From Candidatus Shapirobacteria bacterium (GTDB taxonomy: Bacteria > Patescibacteriota > Microgenomatia > UBA12405), in assembly GCA_020056515.1 (NCBI GenBank), contig JAGVHP010000019.1:1-17394 (forward strand): a DNA stretch of 17,394 nucleotides, given 5' to 3'. The position numbers and the translations under genes are program-made. The notes beneath the pieces were generated by a model that worked only from the letters and a program-made list of their open reading frames with translations, was not told the DNA's origin and did no database searches. Positions within the stretch are counted from its first letter, which is position 1. Each line of letters starts with the position of its first letter. Below, piece after piece: positions 6,453-13,688 of this stretch.

Positions 6453-6710
6453 ATGGATCCAACCCAAGTAATCGTCACCATCAGTATCTTTCTAATTACT
6501 CTCACCGTTATCTTTTGCGCTGTTTATTTTATTAGACTACTTTCCGATCTTCGTAGTTTGCTGACCAAAATTAATCCGATTCTCTCCGACGCCGGCATAA
6601 TCAGCTCTTCTATTGCCAAGCCGGTTTCCTCTATTTCTGAATTCATTATGGGTTTCAAAAACGGTTTTACCATTTTTAACAATCTTTTCCCAAAAGATAA
6701 TAAAAAATAA
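6453..6710 (+). CDS. Small membrane protein resembling DUF948
   Basis: An 85-residue protein with one N-terminal transmembrane helix at about residues 5-28 (TQVIVTISIFLITLTVIFCA), followed by an amphipathic helical tail with regularly spaced hydrophobics (LLSDLRSLLTKINPILSD) and a lysine-rich end. This layout resembles the DUF948 group of small bacterial membrane proteins, for which no biochemical role is established; the match is by pattern only. It sits two bases before another small membrane protein gene, so the two are probably translated together and may form a pair at the membrane. No catalytic motif is visible. Confidence 0.65.
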   Translation: MDPTQVIVTISIFLITLTVIFCAVYFIRLLSDLRSLLTKINPILSDAGIISSSIAKPVSSISEFIMGFKNGFTIFNNLFPKDNKK

Positions 6711-6712
6711 AT

Positions 6713-7021
6713 ATGACCTGTTGTCAGGACAAAGAATGTAGTTGCGGAGATTCCAGTAGCTCCTTTGTTTTTGGGTTGGTTATTGGTGCTTTTTTAGCTG
6801 CTGCCGTCATTATTTTAACTTCCAAAGATAAAGACAAAATTATTAAAAACATCAGAAATAAAATCGAAGACTTGTTTAAAGACAAAATTCCCGAAATTAA
6901 AAAAAACATCCCCGAAATAAAAAAGAAAATCGCCGTTATAATTCCCGATTCCCTTTCCCCGCCTCCGGTAGTTTCCTCCCCCAAAAAACCGGTCAAACTC
7001 TTTCGGAAACCCAAAAAATAG
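6713..7021 (+). CDS. Small membrane protein with Cys-rich N-terminus, YtxH-like layout
   Basis: A 102-residue protein. The first dozen residues hold four cysteines (MTCCQDKECSCGDSSSS), an unusual metal-binding-like or redox-like head. A transmembrane helix follows at about residues 18-36 (FVFGLVIGAFLAAAVIIL), then a long charged helix with the repeat EIKKNIPEIKKKI and a Pro/Lys-rich tail. Glycine-rich single-span proteins with a charged coiled tail recall YtxH-domain proteins, but the cysteine head is not part of that family and I do not claim membership. It follows the DUF948-like gene closely and is likely its partner. The gene is intact. Confidence 0.62.
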   Translation: MTCCQDKECSCGDSSSSFVFGLVIGAFLAAAVIILTSKDKDKIIKNIRNKIEDLFKDKIPEIKKNIPEIKKKIAVIIPDSLSPPPVVSSPKKPVKLFRKPKK

Positions 7022-7030
7022 CCTCAAGCC

Positions 7031-7039
7031 TGTTATAAT
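7031..7039 (+). promoter_or_regulatory. Extended -10 promoter for leaderless alaS mRNA
   Basis: TGTTATAAT (7031-7039) is identical to the extended -10 of the csaA leader, but here only six bases separate it from the alaS ATG at 7046. The -35 region (CCAAAA) is poor. A perfect extended -10 in a 24-base gap is strong evidence for transcription starting at the ATG. Confidence 0.7.
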
Positions 7040-7045
7040 TCCCTC

Positions 7046-8860
7046 ATGAACGCTCGGTGTTTAAAAAAGCTTTTTGTCGATTTTTTTGTATCAAAAAATC
7101 ACGTTGAAATACCTTCAGCATCGCTTATTCCTGAAAATGATCCATCCACCCTTTTTATCTCTGCCGGTATTCAACCCCTCGTTCCCTATTTTTTAGGTAC
7201 TCCTCATCCCTGCGGCAAGAGATTAGTTAATGTTCAAAAATGTATCCGTACCGGTGATATTGATGAAGTGGGGGACTGTGTCCATCATACTTTTTTTGAG
7301 ATGCTGGGAAATTGGTCTCTCGGAGATTACTTTAAAGAAACTATGATTCCCTGGAGTTTTGAATTTTTGACAAAAAGTTTAAATATTCCGGTTAACAAAT
7401 TAGCCATTTCATATTTTGAAGGCGATAACGACGCTCCCAAAGATGTGGAAACTGCTGCCCTTTGGGAAAAACAGGGAATTCCTTCCCAAAGAATTGTCCT
7501 GTTGCCCAAAAAAAATAACTGGTGGGGACCTCCCGGAATCACCGGTCCCTGCGGTCCTGATACTGAAATGTTTTACTGGGCCGCCGTTTCCCCACCACCC
7601 CATAATTTTGATCCAAATGATTCCAATTGGGTGGAAATTTGGAACGATGTTCTAATCCAATATTTTAAAAATGGTCAGGGTATTTATGAAAAATTAGTTC
7701 AAAACAATATTGACACCGGCATGGGAGTCGAACGGACTCTGGCTGTTTTAAACGGACTCTCCGATAATTATCAAACTTCTATCTGGCGATCAATTATTGC
7801 CACAATTGAAAAACTCTCTAAGATGGACTATGGCGACAAACCGGATGAATTTTATATCAAAGACGGCAAACAGTTTTGGGTGGATGTTCGTAAATCCGTG
7901 CGGATTATTGCCGACCATCTTCGGGCAGCAGTTTTTATTATTGCCGATGGAGTCGAACCCTCAAACAAAGAAACCGGTTACGTTCTTCGACGTCTCATCC
8001 GTCGGGCTGTCCGTCACGGTAAGATAATCGGCATTGAGAAGAACTTTTGTCAGGATGTGGCCCAATCAATTTTGGACAACCAGGAATCTTTTGCCGGTAT
8101 TTATCCGGAGTTAAATCAAAACAAAAATAAAATACTGGAAATTATTAGTGTTGAAGAAATCAAATTTCGTAAAACTCTAAATAGGGGACTAAGCGAAATT
8201 AATAAATTAATTATTCGTAACCAAAACCTTCCCGGCCAAGAAGCTTTTAATTTATATCAAAGTTTTGGTTTTCCCCTTGAGTTAATCAAGGAAGAATTAA
8301 AGAAAAATAATTTAAGTTTAGATGTCAGTGAATTTAACCGGTCAAAAGAAGAGCACCAGAAGCAGTCTCAAACTTTGTCTGCTGGCAAGTTCAAGTCCGG
8401 TCTGGCAGACAACAGTGAAATTATTACTCGTTATCATACTGCTACTCATCTTCTCCATGCCGCTCTTCGAAAAATCTTAGGTGGTCATGTTCAACAATCA
8501 GGTTCCAATATAACTGCCAAACGTTTACGTTTTGATTTTTCTCATAGCGAAAAATTAAGTAAAGAACAGTTAAAACAAGTTTCAGATTTAGTCAATCAAC
8601 AAATAAAAAATAAATTAAATGTTACCATTGAAGCTATTAGTTTTATTGAAGCTCAAAAAGAAGGTGCTCTAGCCTTTTTTGGTACCAAATATCCCGATAC
8701 TGTTAGTGTTTATACGATAGGGGATAACGCCACCTTTTTCTCTAAAGAAGTTTGTACCGGTCCCCATGTCACTAATGCCGGAGTATTAGGCATATTCGAG
8801 ATTATCAAAGAAGAATCGGCCGGATCCGGGAAACGCCGTATTTATGCTATTCTTAAGTGA
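7046..8860 (+). CDS. alaS: Alanyl-tRNA synthetase, short form without C-Ala domain
   Basis: A 604-residue class II synthetase charging tRNA-Ala. The catalytic domain shows STLFISAGIQPLVPYFLGTP, the signature KCIRTGDIDEVGDCVHHTFF, EMLGNWSLGDYFK and GVERTLAVLNG, followed by the tRNA-recognition helices with VLRRLIRRAVRHG. The editing domain has the zinc site HTATH (His464, His468) and CTGPH (Cys570, His574), so hydrolysis of Ser-tRNA-Ala should be retained. The chain ends at KRRIYAIL, just after the editing domain, and lacks the C-Ala/DHHA1 region; E. coli AlaRS has about 876 residues. The frame is uninterrupted, so the short form looks genuine and is not a truncation artefact. The TGA stop overlaps the next start (TGATG). 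Confidence 0.95.
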   Translation: MNARCLKKLFVDFFVSKNHVEIPSASLIPENDPSTLFISAGIQPLVPYFLGTPHPCGKRLVNVQKCIRTGDIDEVGDCVHHTFFEMLGNWSLGDYFKETMIPWSFEFLTKSLNIPVNKLAISYFEGDNDAPKDVETAALWEKQGIPSQRIVLLPKKNNWWGPPGITGPCGPDTEMFYWAAVSPPPHNFDPNDSNWVEIWNDVLIQYFKNGQGIYEKLVQNNIDTGMGVERTLAVLNGLSDNYQTSIWRSIIATIEKLSKMDYGDKPDEFYIKDGKQFWVDVRKSVRIIADHLRAAVFIIADGVEPSNKETGYVLRRLIRRAVRHGKIIGIEKNFCQDVAQSILDNQESFAGIYPELNQNKNKILEIISVEEIKFRKTLNRGLSEINKLIIRNQNLPGQEAFNLYQSFGFPLELIKEELKKNNLSLDVSEFNRSKEEHQKQSQTLSAGKFKSGLADNSEIITRYHTATHLLHAALRKILGGHVQQSGSNITAKRLRFDFSHSEKLSKEQLKQVSDLVNQQIKNKLNVTIEAISFIEAQKEGALAFFGTKYPDTVSVYTIGDNATFFSKEVCTGPHVTNAGVLGIFEIIKEESAGSGKRRIYAILK

Positions 8861-10911
8861 TGCAAAGTAATTTTTATTGGCTTCTTTCCATCACTTCTGA
8901 GTCTGCTCGGGTTTCTTTGGTTTCTTTTAATCCGTCTTCCTCAGAAGTCAAAAGTTTAGGTCCGGAAACTGCCTGGGATCCGGCTCTTCCTGACAGTCTT
9001 ATTAGGGCAGTTGATACCTCACTTACCACCGCCGCCACCGACTATAAATTACCTGCCGATTCAGAACCGGACGATTGTGCTTTTATTATTCCACCCTTAT
9101 GGGTTGATCCCGACGGTCGGATTTTTCCGGATTTGTTAAAAAATCTTGAATCTTTATGCCGCGAACTGAAATTTCACCCTCTCGGATTTATCAGTCAGGA
9201 TGACGCCTTTGTCGAATCATACCGAAGTACTGATTCTTTTCCGGGAAGTTATATATTACTTCACCTTCAGTCGGCTCACTTCCAGCTCTCTCTTGTATAT
9301 TTAGGTAGCATTAAAAAAAGAATATCGGAAAATTTTGAAGGCGAATTTTTCGTCAAACTCCTTGAAGATACCCTGATTAATATAAATTTTCTAAAAGCTC
9401 TTCCCCCTAAAATAATAATCATTGGCGGCTTTACTAACTCACTTGTTGAAGACATTAAAAACTACAACTGGACAGGAACTCCAAATACCGAAACTTTTCT
9501 TCACCTCCCTGATGTTGTAACCATTGACGCCCCCGACCTCCAACAGCTTTTCTCTCAAACCATCCAACACCAACTTTCCCCCCTCGGTCCGCCGAAGTCC
9601 TCCGGATCGGAGGACGAAGGCGGTCCTATCGAACCGGAAGAACCTTCCCCAACTGAATTGGATCCTCCTCTCCCACCACCTACTCTCGTAGAGGCTTCCG
9701 ATCTAGGTTTTAGTGAGAATATTTCAAAACCCATTATCGAAACCGAATCAAATTTTGTTGAAATTCCTCATCCTTTTTCTAAACCCCACCCCCGTTATTT
9801 TTGGATATTTCCATTCATATTATTACTACTTCTTATTCCGATAGCACCGTTATTTTTTGCCAAGGCCGAAATTACTCTTTTATTTACCCCCACCGAATTT
9901 ACCGATACTTTTTCTTTAACCATTGACCCAACTACACCTTCCATTAATAACTCTCTGGTTCCCGTATCTCAAAAAAAACTCACCCTTTCTGTTACTAGTT
10001 CTATTCCCGCTTCCGGCAAAAAAGAAATCGGAGAAAAATCCCGGGGTGAAGTAATTATTTTTAACAAGCTAGATACTATTCAAAACGCCGCCAAAGGTAT
10101 AATATTTTCCGATAAATCTGGCCACAAATTCGAACTAAACAATAATCTTCAAATTCCCGGAAGTACCTACAACCTCGATTCTGGGATTATTACCTTGGGG
10201 CAGGCCAAAACAACTCTGGTAGCCATTGACATTGGTCCCGAATCAAATTTACCCGCCGGCACTCAACTTAGTTCCAGTAATCCCAATTTCTTAATTAAAA
10301 TTAATTCCAATTTTTCTGGTGGTACCAAAGAACTAGTGGCCGTTGTTTCGGCGCAGGATCGTTCTCGATTATTAGAAACGGCCCGCCAGGAACTTTCAGT
10401 CAAAGCCAAAAATCAAATTCAAACCGAGTCCGTTCCCGGTTTAACTATTTTTGACTCAACCGCTTTTTTTGATAATCAAAGGACGGATTATAACCGGGAA
10501 ATTGGTGAGGTTACTGACTCTTTAACCCTAAATCTATCTTCCCAAGTCTCTTTTCTTTTTGTTGATACCACCGCCAAATCAAAAATCGTTTCCCATTTTC
10601 TTCAAAACAACCCCAAGATCTCCGGGCTTGACCAAAATTCCTTAACCATAGGTCTTTCCTTCATTCCCAAGGATCTAACTTCGACCAAAGCCAGTGGCTC
10701 TCTCACTATTTTTGGAAAAGGAAACCCTCAAATTGATACTGCTGTTCTCCGTCGTCGCTTAGCTTTCAAATCTGACAACGAAATTAAAAAAATTGTATCC
10801 GTCCTCCCTAATTTTTATAATTATTCGGTCAAAAACAATTTAAAATTTATTAATTTGTTTAATCGATTACCTCGAAATCCCGATTCCATAACCGTTATCA
10901 CCAAATACTAA
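8860..10911 (+). CDS. Actin-like N-terminus plus baseplate-J-like extracellular domain, single-span membrane protein
   Basis: A 683-residue protein. Residues 1-230 have an actin-like/PilM-like pattern: alternating strands such as NFYWLLSITSESARVSLVSF, DDCAFIIPP, GSYILLHLQSAHFQLSLVYL and KIIIIGGFTNSLVEDI. Residues 243-300 form a Pro/Glu-rich linker partly encoded by a palindromic repeat. One transmembrane helix lies near 314-335, followed by a beta-rich outer domain (GEVIIFNKLDTIQNAAKGI, then FELNNNLQIPGSTYN) resembling the baseplate-J-like repeats common in CPR membrane proteins. Function is unknown; a cytoplasmic nucleotide-binding part coupled to a surface structure is plausible. I chose the ATG at 8860 (overlap with the alaS stop) over the in-frame GTG at 8857. 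The sortase gene overlaps its end by one base. Confidence 0.7.
   Translation: MQSNFYWLLSITSESARVSLVSFNPSSSEVKSLGPETAWDPALPDSLIRAVDTSLTTAATDYKLPADSEPDDCAFIIPPLWVDPDGRIFPDLLKNLESLCRELKFHPLGFISQDDAFVESYRSTDSFPGSYILLHLQSAHFQLSLVYLGSIKKRISENFEGEFFVKLLEDTLININFLKALPPKIIIIGGFTNSLVEDIKNYNWTGTPNTETFLHLPDVVTIDAPDLQQLFSQTIQHQLSPLGPPKSSGSEDEGGPIEPEEPSPTELDPPLPPPTLVEASDLGFSENISKPIIETESNFVEIPHPFSKPHPRYFWIFPFILLLLLIPIAPLFFAKAEITLLFTPTEFTDTFSLTIDPTTPSINNSLVPVSQKKLTLSVTSSIPASGKKEIGEKSRGEVIIFNKLDTIQNAAKGIIFSDKSGHKFELNNNLQIPGSTYNLDSGIITLGQAKTTLVAIDIGPESNLPAGTQLSSSNPNFLIKINSNFSGGTKELVAVVSAQDRSRLLETARQELSVKAKNQIQTESVPGLTIFDSTAFFDNQRTDYNREIGEVTDSLTLNLSSQVSFLFVDTTAKSKIVSHFLQNNPKISGLDQNSLTIGLSFIPKDLTSTKASGSLTIFGKGNPQIDTAVLRRRLAFKSDNEIKKIVSVLPNFYNYSVKNNLKFINLFNRLPRNPDSITVITKY
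9586..9626 (+). repeat. Palindromic element inserted in frame (CCGCC-GAA...GAA-GGCGG type)
   Basis: CCGCC (9589-9593), GAA, GTCCTCCG, loop GAT, CGGAGGAC, GAA, GGCGG (9619-9623) form a near-perfect hairpin with symmetric GAA/GAA internal loops; GG/CC pairs flank it. It is GC-rich compared with its surroundings and encodes part of the Pro/Glu-rich linker. A shorter relative lies at 16440-16463. Confidence 0.75.
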
Positions 10912-11636
10912 TGGGTTATATTTATCTTAAAAAATCTCCTCCCAAAAGCCGTCATTCTCATAAGCCGCACCATATTCTATCAGCTGTTTTTCTGTCTCTT
11001 GGAATATTTTTCTTCCTTTCAGCCGTCATACCCATTATTCAGTTCCAGTTTGAATATTCCCTAAAGTTTAACCAAATCATAAGCCCTCTTTCTTCCCGAT
11101 TTACCAACCCCGGTTCCGTTTTGGGTGATGCCAATACTGATTTTACTCAACTTTCAAATTGGTTTGAAAAAGGTTCAGCTACCACCTCCGATAACCCTAA
11201 TTTTTTATCACTTGATAGTCGAACCTCTTCTTATTCACTTTCTATTCCCAAACTCAAAATTGACAAAGCCTTGGTTCTTATCGGCAGTTTTGACCTAAAG
11301 AGTAGTCTGGTTCATTATCCCCAAACTGCCCTTCCGGGTCAACTCGGTTCCTCAGTTATTTTTGGCCATTCAGTCTTACCCCAGTTTTTTAATCCAAAAT
11401 CATATTTAACCATTTTTTCGACCCTTTACAAACTAAAATTAGGTGACGAAATTTTTGTCGATTTCGACAACATCAAATATCGTTATTTGGTTGAGGAAAT
11501 GTACGAGGTGAATCCCACCGATCTTTCGGTTTTGGAACAACACTTTGATGGCCGTTACCTTACTCTCATTACTTGTTCCCCACCCGGCACATACTTGCGT
11601 CGTTTAATTATCAAAGCCCGAATTGTCGAAATTTAA
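10911..11636 (+). CDS. Sortase family transpeptidase
   Basis: A 241-residue protein with a cytoplasmic basic N-terminus, a transmembrane helix at about residues 22-45 and an outer sortase beta-barrel. The catalytic triad is visible: His153 in VIFGHSVLP, Cys222 in LTLITCSPPG and Arg230/Arg231 in TYLRRLIIKAR. SLSIPKLKIDKALVLIG is the first conserved strand. Sortases cleave a C-terminal LPxTG-like sorting signal and join the protein to a surface nucleophile. The N-terminal anchor and length suggest class D/E or a CPR-specific class; I cannot decide. A likely type of substrate, with LPTVG plus a hydrophobic tail, is encoded (broken) at 15947-16179. The ATG overlaps the upstream stop, so it shares an operon with the baseplate-J-like protein. 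The stop overlaps the end of the convergent gene. Confidence 0.9.
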   Translation: MGYIYLKKSPPKSRHSHKPHHILSAVFLSLGIFFFLSAVIPIIQFQFEYSLKFNQIISPLSSRFTNPGSVLGDANTDFTQLSNWFEKGSATTSDNPNFLSLDSRTSSYSLSIPKLKIDKALVLIGSFDLKSSLVHYPQTALPGQLGSSVIFGHSVLPQFFNPKSYLTIFSTLYKLKLGDEIFVDFDNIKYRYLVEEMYEVNPTDLSVLEQHFDGRYLTLITCSPPGTYLRRLIIKARIVEI

Positions 11637-12172
11637 GTTTGGTTTTTTCTGCTCCAATATAGTTTTTCCGTCAAACCACCTTCTCTTTCAAATTTTTCAA
11701 TCATGGCCTTTATCTGTTTCTCCAAAAGATAGGTAACAATATGGCACAACGTCAACAGGAAATTCGCATCCGTTTCGGGATTATTGGATAATTTTGCCTT
11801 GACTTTCAAGTCACCTAAGTCACTTAAGTTTCTTAAGTTACTTAATGAATAAGCAATTTCCTGAAATTTTCTAATAATTGGCGATTTTTTCTCATAAATT
11901 TTCATTTGATGTTGTCTTAAAAAATCCTCATAGTCAGCCTGTAATTCTTCAATAGATGCCTTAGCTACACCCAGTAGCTTTATTTCACCCTTCTTTGAAG
12001 TTTGACTCTGTCCAACCCCTTCAACAATGTTTTGTTTTCCTGATCTAGCCGCCTGTTCCATTTGGTCTCTGGTTCTGGATTTATAATCAACATTTCTCTT
12101 GACAAACTCAACCGTTAGGTCGTGAATTATCAGGGCGTATCTGTAGCTTAAAAGGTATTTATATCCTTCCAT
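11633..12172 (-). CDS. Four-helix-bundle (S23/IVP-like) suffix-domain protein
   Basis: A 179-residue helical protein of the four-helix-bundle group related to proteins encoded in 23S rRNA intervening sequences. The diagnostic stretch is DQMEQAARSGKQNIVEG, followed by TSKKGEIKLLGVAKASIEEL and DYEDFLRQHQ. The biochemical role is unknown; members are scattered among bacteria and are often flanked by unrelated genes, as here, where it runs against a colinear block between sortase and ruvX. Residues about 110-121 are a short LSN-LRN-LSD-LGD repeat. The ATG at 12172 is supported by TATTTT five bases upstream. Its stop overlaps the sortase stop by four bases, tail to tail. No rRNA is nearby. Confidence 0.8.
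   Translation of the reverse strand: MEGYKYLLSYRYALIIHDLTVEFVKRNVDYKSRTRDQMEQAARSGKQNIVEGVGQSQTSKKGEIKLLGVAKASIEELQADYEDFLRQHQMKIYEKKSPIIRKFQEIAYSLSNLRNLSDLGDLKVKAKLSNNPETDANFLLTLCHIVTYLLEKQIKAMIEKFEREGGLTEKLYWSRKNQT
11808..11843 (-). repeat. Four tandem 9-base units inside the four-helix-bundle gene
   Basis: AAGTCACCT, AAGTCACTT, AAGTTTCTT and AAGTTACTT lie end to end. On the coding strand each gives Leu-x-Asn/Asp, so the repeat number can change without shifting the frame. It falls in the loop between helices. Confidence 0.8.
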
Positions 12173-12193
12173 CGGTTAAAATAAGATACCACT
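12173..12193. promoter_or_regulatory. 21-base divergent promoter region
   Basis: The gap between the minus-strand ATG (12172) and the ruvX ATG (12194) holds back-to-back -10 candidates: TAAGAT (12182-12187, six bases before ruvX) and, on the minus strand, TATTTT (12183-12178, five bases before the four-helix gene). They overlap, so the two transcripts may compete; any -35 boxes must lie in the opposite gene and are weak. Confidence 0.45.
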
Positions 12194-12574
12194 ATGAAGA
12201 ATTCACTTGCAATTGATTTTGGTCTTAAACGTATCGGTTTAGCCTACACTCAAAACAATATTATTTTTACTCTTCCCCAAATCCCAAACGATAAAAATCT
12301 TTTTTCTAAAATTAAAAAAATTACCTCCGATTATCACATTAAAAAAATCTATATTGGTTTATCCGAAGGTTATGTTGCTGCCCAAACCCTGGTTTTTGTT
12401 TCGGACCTGAGAAAGCAACTAAATATTCCCATCGAAACAGTCGAAGAGTCAATTTCCACTATTGAGGCTGGCTCCATTTACAAAAATATAGCCAAAAAAA
12501 GGGCAGATTTTAAAAACAATATCGACTCCTTTTCTGCTGCTGTGATTTTAGGCCGGGCTCTGGGTTATAATTAA
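12194..12574 (+). CDS. ruvX: YqgF/RuvX-type RNase H-fold nuclease (16S pre-rRNA processing / putative Holliday junction resolvase)
   Basis: A 126-residue protein of the YqgF family. The first catalytic Asp is in SLAIDFGLKRIGLAYT, the second acidic region is IYIGLSEG, VETVEESISTIEA follows, and the last catalytic Asp is in NNIDSFSAAVILGRAL. These residues form the RNase H-like metal site. In E. coli YqgF trims the 5' end of pre-16S rRNA; the older label is a Holliday junction resolvase. The length is slightly below the usual 135-150 residues. The position between alaS and mltG matches the conserved Firmicutes order. The start is supported by a -10-like TAAGAT six bases upstream. The following gene begins three bases after the stop. 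Confidence 0.88.
   Translation: MKNSLAIDFGLKRIGLAYTQNNIIFTLPQIPNDKNLFSKIKKITSDYHIKKIYIGLSEGYVAAQTLVFVSDLRKQLNIPIETVEESISTIEAGSIYKNIAKKRADFKNNIDSFSAAVILGRALGYN
12566..12571 (+). promoter_or_regulatory. Candidate internal -10 element TATAAT
   Basis: A consensus TATAAT inside the last codons of ruvX ends five bases before the GTG at 12577. No -35 box is clear. It may give a separate leaderless transcript for the zinc-ribbon gene and mltG. Confidence 0.4.
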
Positions 12575-12576
12575 CC

Positions 12577-12774
12577 GTGTTTAAAAATCTTATATCTCCT
12601 ATTCAAGCTTGGCTTCTTTCCCAGGGTCGCTGTGTCGGCTGTGGTGAAGCTCTATCCAAAGGCAAGCGCCAAGACGTTCGGGGGCAGACGACTGTTACCT
12701 GTCGCTGCGGTCGTATCTTTATTCACGACCCCAAGAAAGGTAGCTATCGTCGGGCACTTTTTGACGAAGTCTAA
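12577..12774 (+). CDS. Small zinc-ribbon protein
   Basis: A 65-residue protein with a four-cysteine zinc-binding pattern: CVGCGE (Cys19, Cys22) and TCRCG (Cys42, Cys44), followed by RIFIHDPKKGSYRRALFDEV. The first 18 residues form a hydrophobic amphipathic helix (MFKNLISPIQAWLLSQGR) that could rest on the membrane. I know of no function. The GTG start is chosen because it directly follows the ruvX stop and a TATAAT; no ATG lies upstream in frame. The stop overlaps mltG by one base (TAATG). Firmicutes have another small gene (yrzB) at this place between yqgF and mltG, but the sequences are not alike. Confidence 0.68.
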   Translation: MFKNLISPIQAWLLSQGRCVGCGEALSKGKRQDVRGQTTVTCRCGRIFIHDPKKGSYRRALFDEV

Positions 12775-13688
12775 TGAAGTGGCGCTACCTTTTGGTTAGT
12801 TTTGGTCTTATTCTTATCATCGCTATCTCGGTCGTATTCTATTTATCCTCACCTTTTTCCTCCGACTCTTCTCTTAAAGCTTTTGTTATCAATCAGGGTG
12901 AAAGCGTAGTTGATATCAGCAACCGCTTGGGTAAAAATCGCTTTATCAAAAGCCCTTTAATTTTTGTTTTTTGGTCGGCTCTTACCGGTCAAAAAAATAA
13001 CATTAAAGCCGGTAAGTTTGAAATTGCTTCTTCTTGGGATGTTAAAACCATAATTTCTAAATTAACCAGTGGTGGATCAACTGACTATTGGTTTAAAATT
13101 ATTCCGGGACAACGCCTCGAGGAATTCACCAAAGACAACTTAGTTCCAGCCACTAGTGGCAAAGAAGGTTATCTTTTTCCTGACAGTTACCTAATTCCTG
13201 AATATTTTACCCCCGAAGAAATCGTGGTCATGATTTCCAAAAACTTTGATCAAAAAATAAAATCTTTAAATATAAAAAGTCAAGATTTGTCGGAAATTGT
13301 CACCTTGGCCTCTCTTCTCGAGCGTGAAGCTAAAACTAAAATTGACAAACAAAAAGTTGCCGGCGTGATAATTAACCGTCTTAAAATCGGCATGCCTCTT
13401 CAGGTCGATGCGGCCGTCCAATATGGTCGGGATACTATTACTAAACCTACTAAATATTGGTTGCCTCTATCCAAAACCGATCTTCAAATTAACTCGCCTT
13501 TTAATACCTACCAAAACCGCGGTCTACCACCCTCACCTATCTGTAACCCCGGCCTTGATTCTCTTTCTGCTGCTGTCAATCCTGCTCTTTCGGAAAATTT
13601 ATTTTATATTTCCGGTCGCGATGGTACTATGCATTTTGCCACCACCCTCGCCGAGCACAATACCAACATTGCCAAATATCTAAAATGA
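12774..13688 (+). CDS. mltG: Endolytic murein transglycosylase MltG (YceG family)
   Basis: A 304-residue membrane-anchored lytic transglycosylase that cuts nascent glycan strands and so sets their length. A single transmembrane helix lies near residues 7-25. A LysM-like N-terminal segment follows (VINQGESVVDISNRLGKN), then the YceG core: VTLASLLEREAK, whose Glu183 matches the catalytic glutamate of E. coli MltG, VAGVIINRLKIGMPLQVDAAVQY and SPFNTYQNRGLPPSPICNPG, and a C-terminal FATTLAEHN motif. The length is typical. The stop overlaps the next start (ATGA). The gene implies that this organism builds peptidoglycan, in agreement with FtsK, sortase and the RodZ-like protein. Confidence 0.94.
   Translation: MKWRYLLVSFGLILIIAISVVFYLSSPFSSDSSLKAFVINQGESVVDISNRLGKNRFIKSPLIFVFWSALTGQKNNIKAGKFEIASSWDVKTIISKLTSGGSTDYWFKIIPGQRLEEFTKDNLVPATSGKEGYLFPDSYLIPEYFTPEEIVVMISKNFDQKIKSLNIKSQDLSEIVTLASLLEREAKTKIDKQKVAGVIINRLKIGMPLQVDAAVQYGRDTITKPTKYWLPLSKTDLQINSPFNTYQNRGLPPSPICNPGLDSLSAAVNPALSENLFYISGRDGTMHFATTLAEHNTNIAKYLK

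Noticed and set aside
6724..7027. Long minus-strand frames opposite the Cys-headed membrane protein
   Set aside because: They arise from A/T-rich, lysine-rich codons of the sense gene, and their composition (Phe/Ile runs) mirrors those codons.
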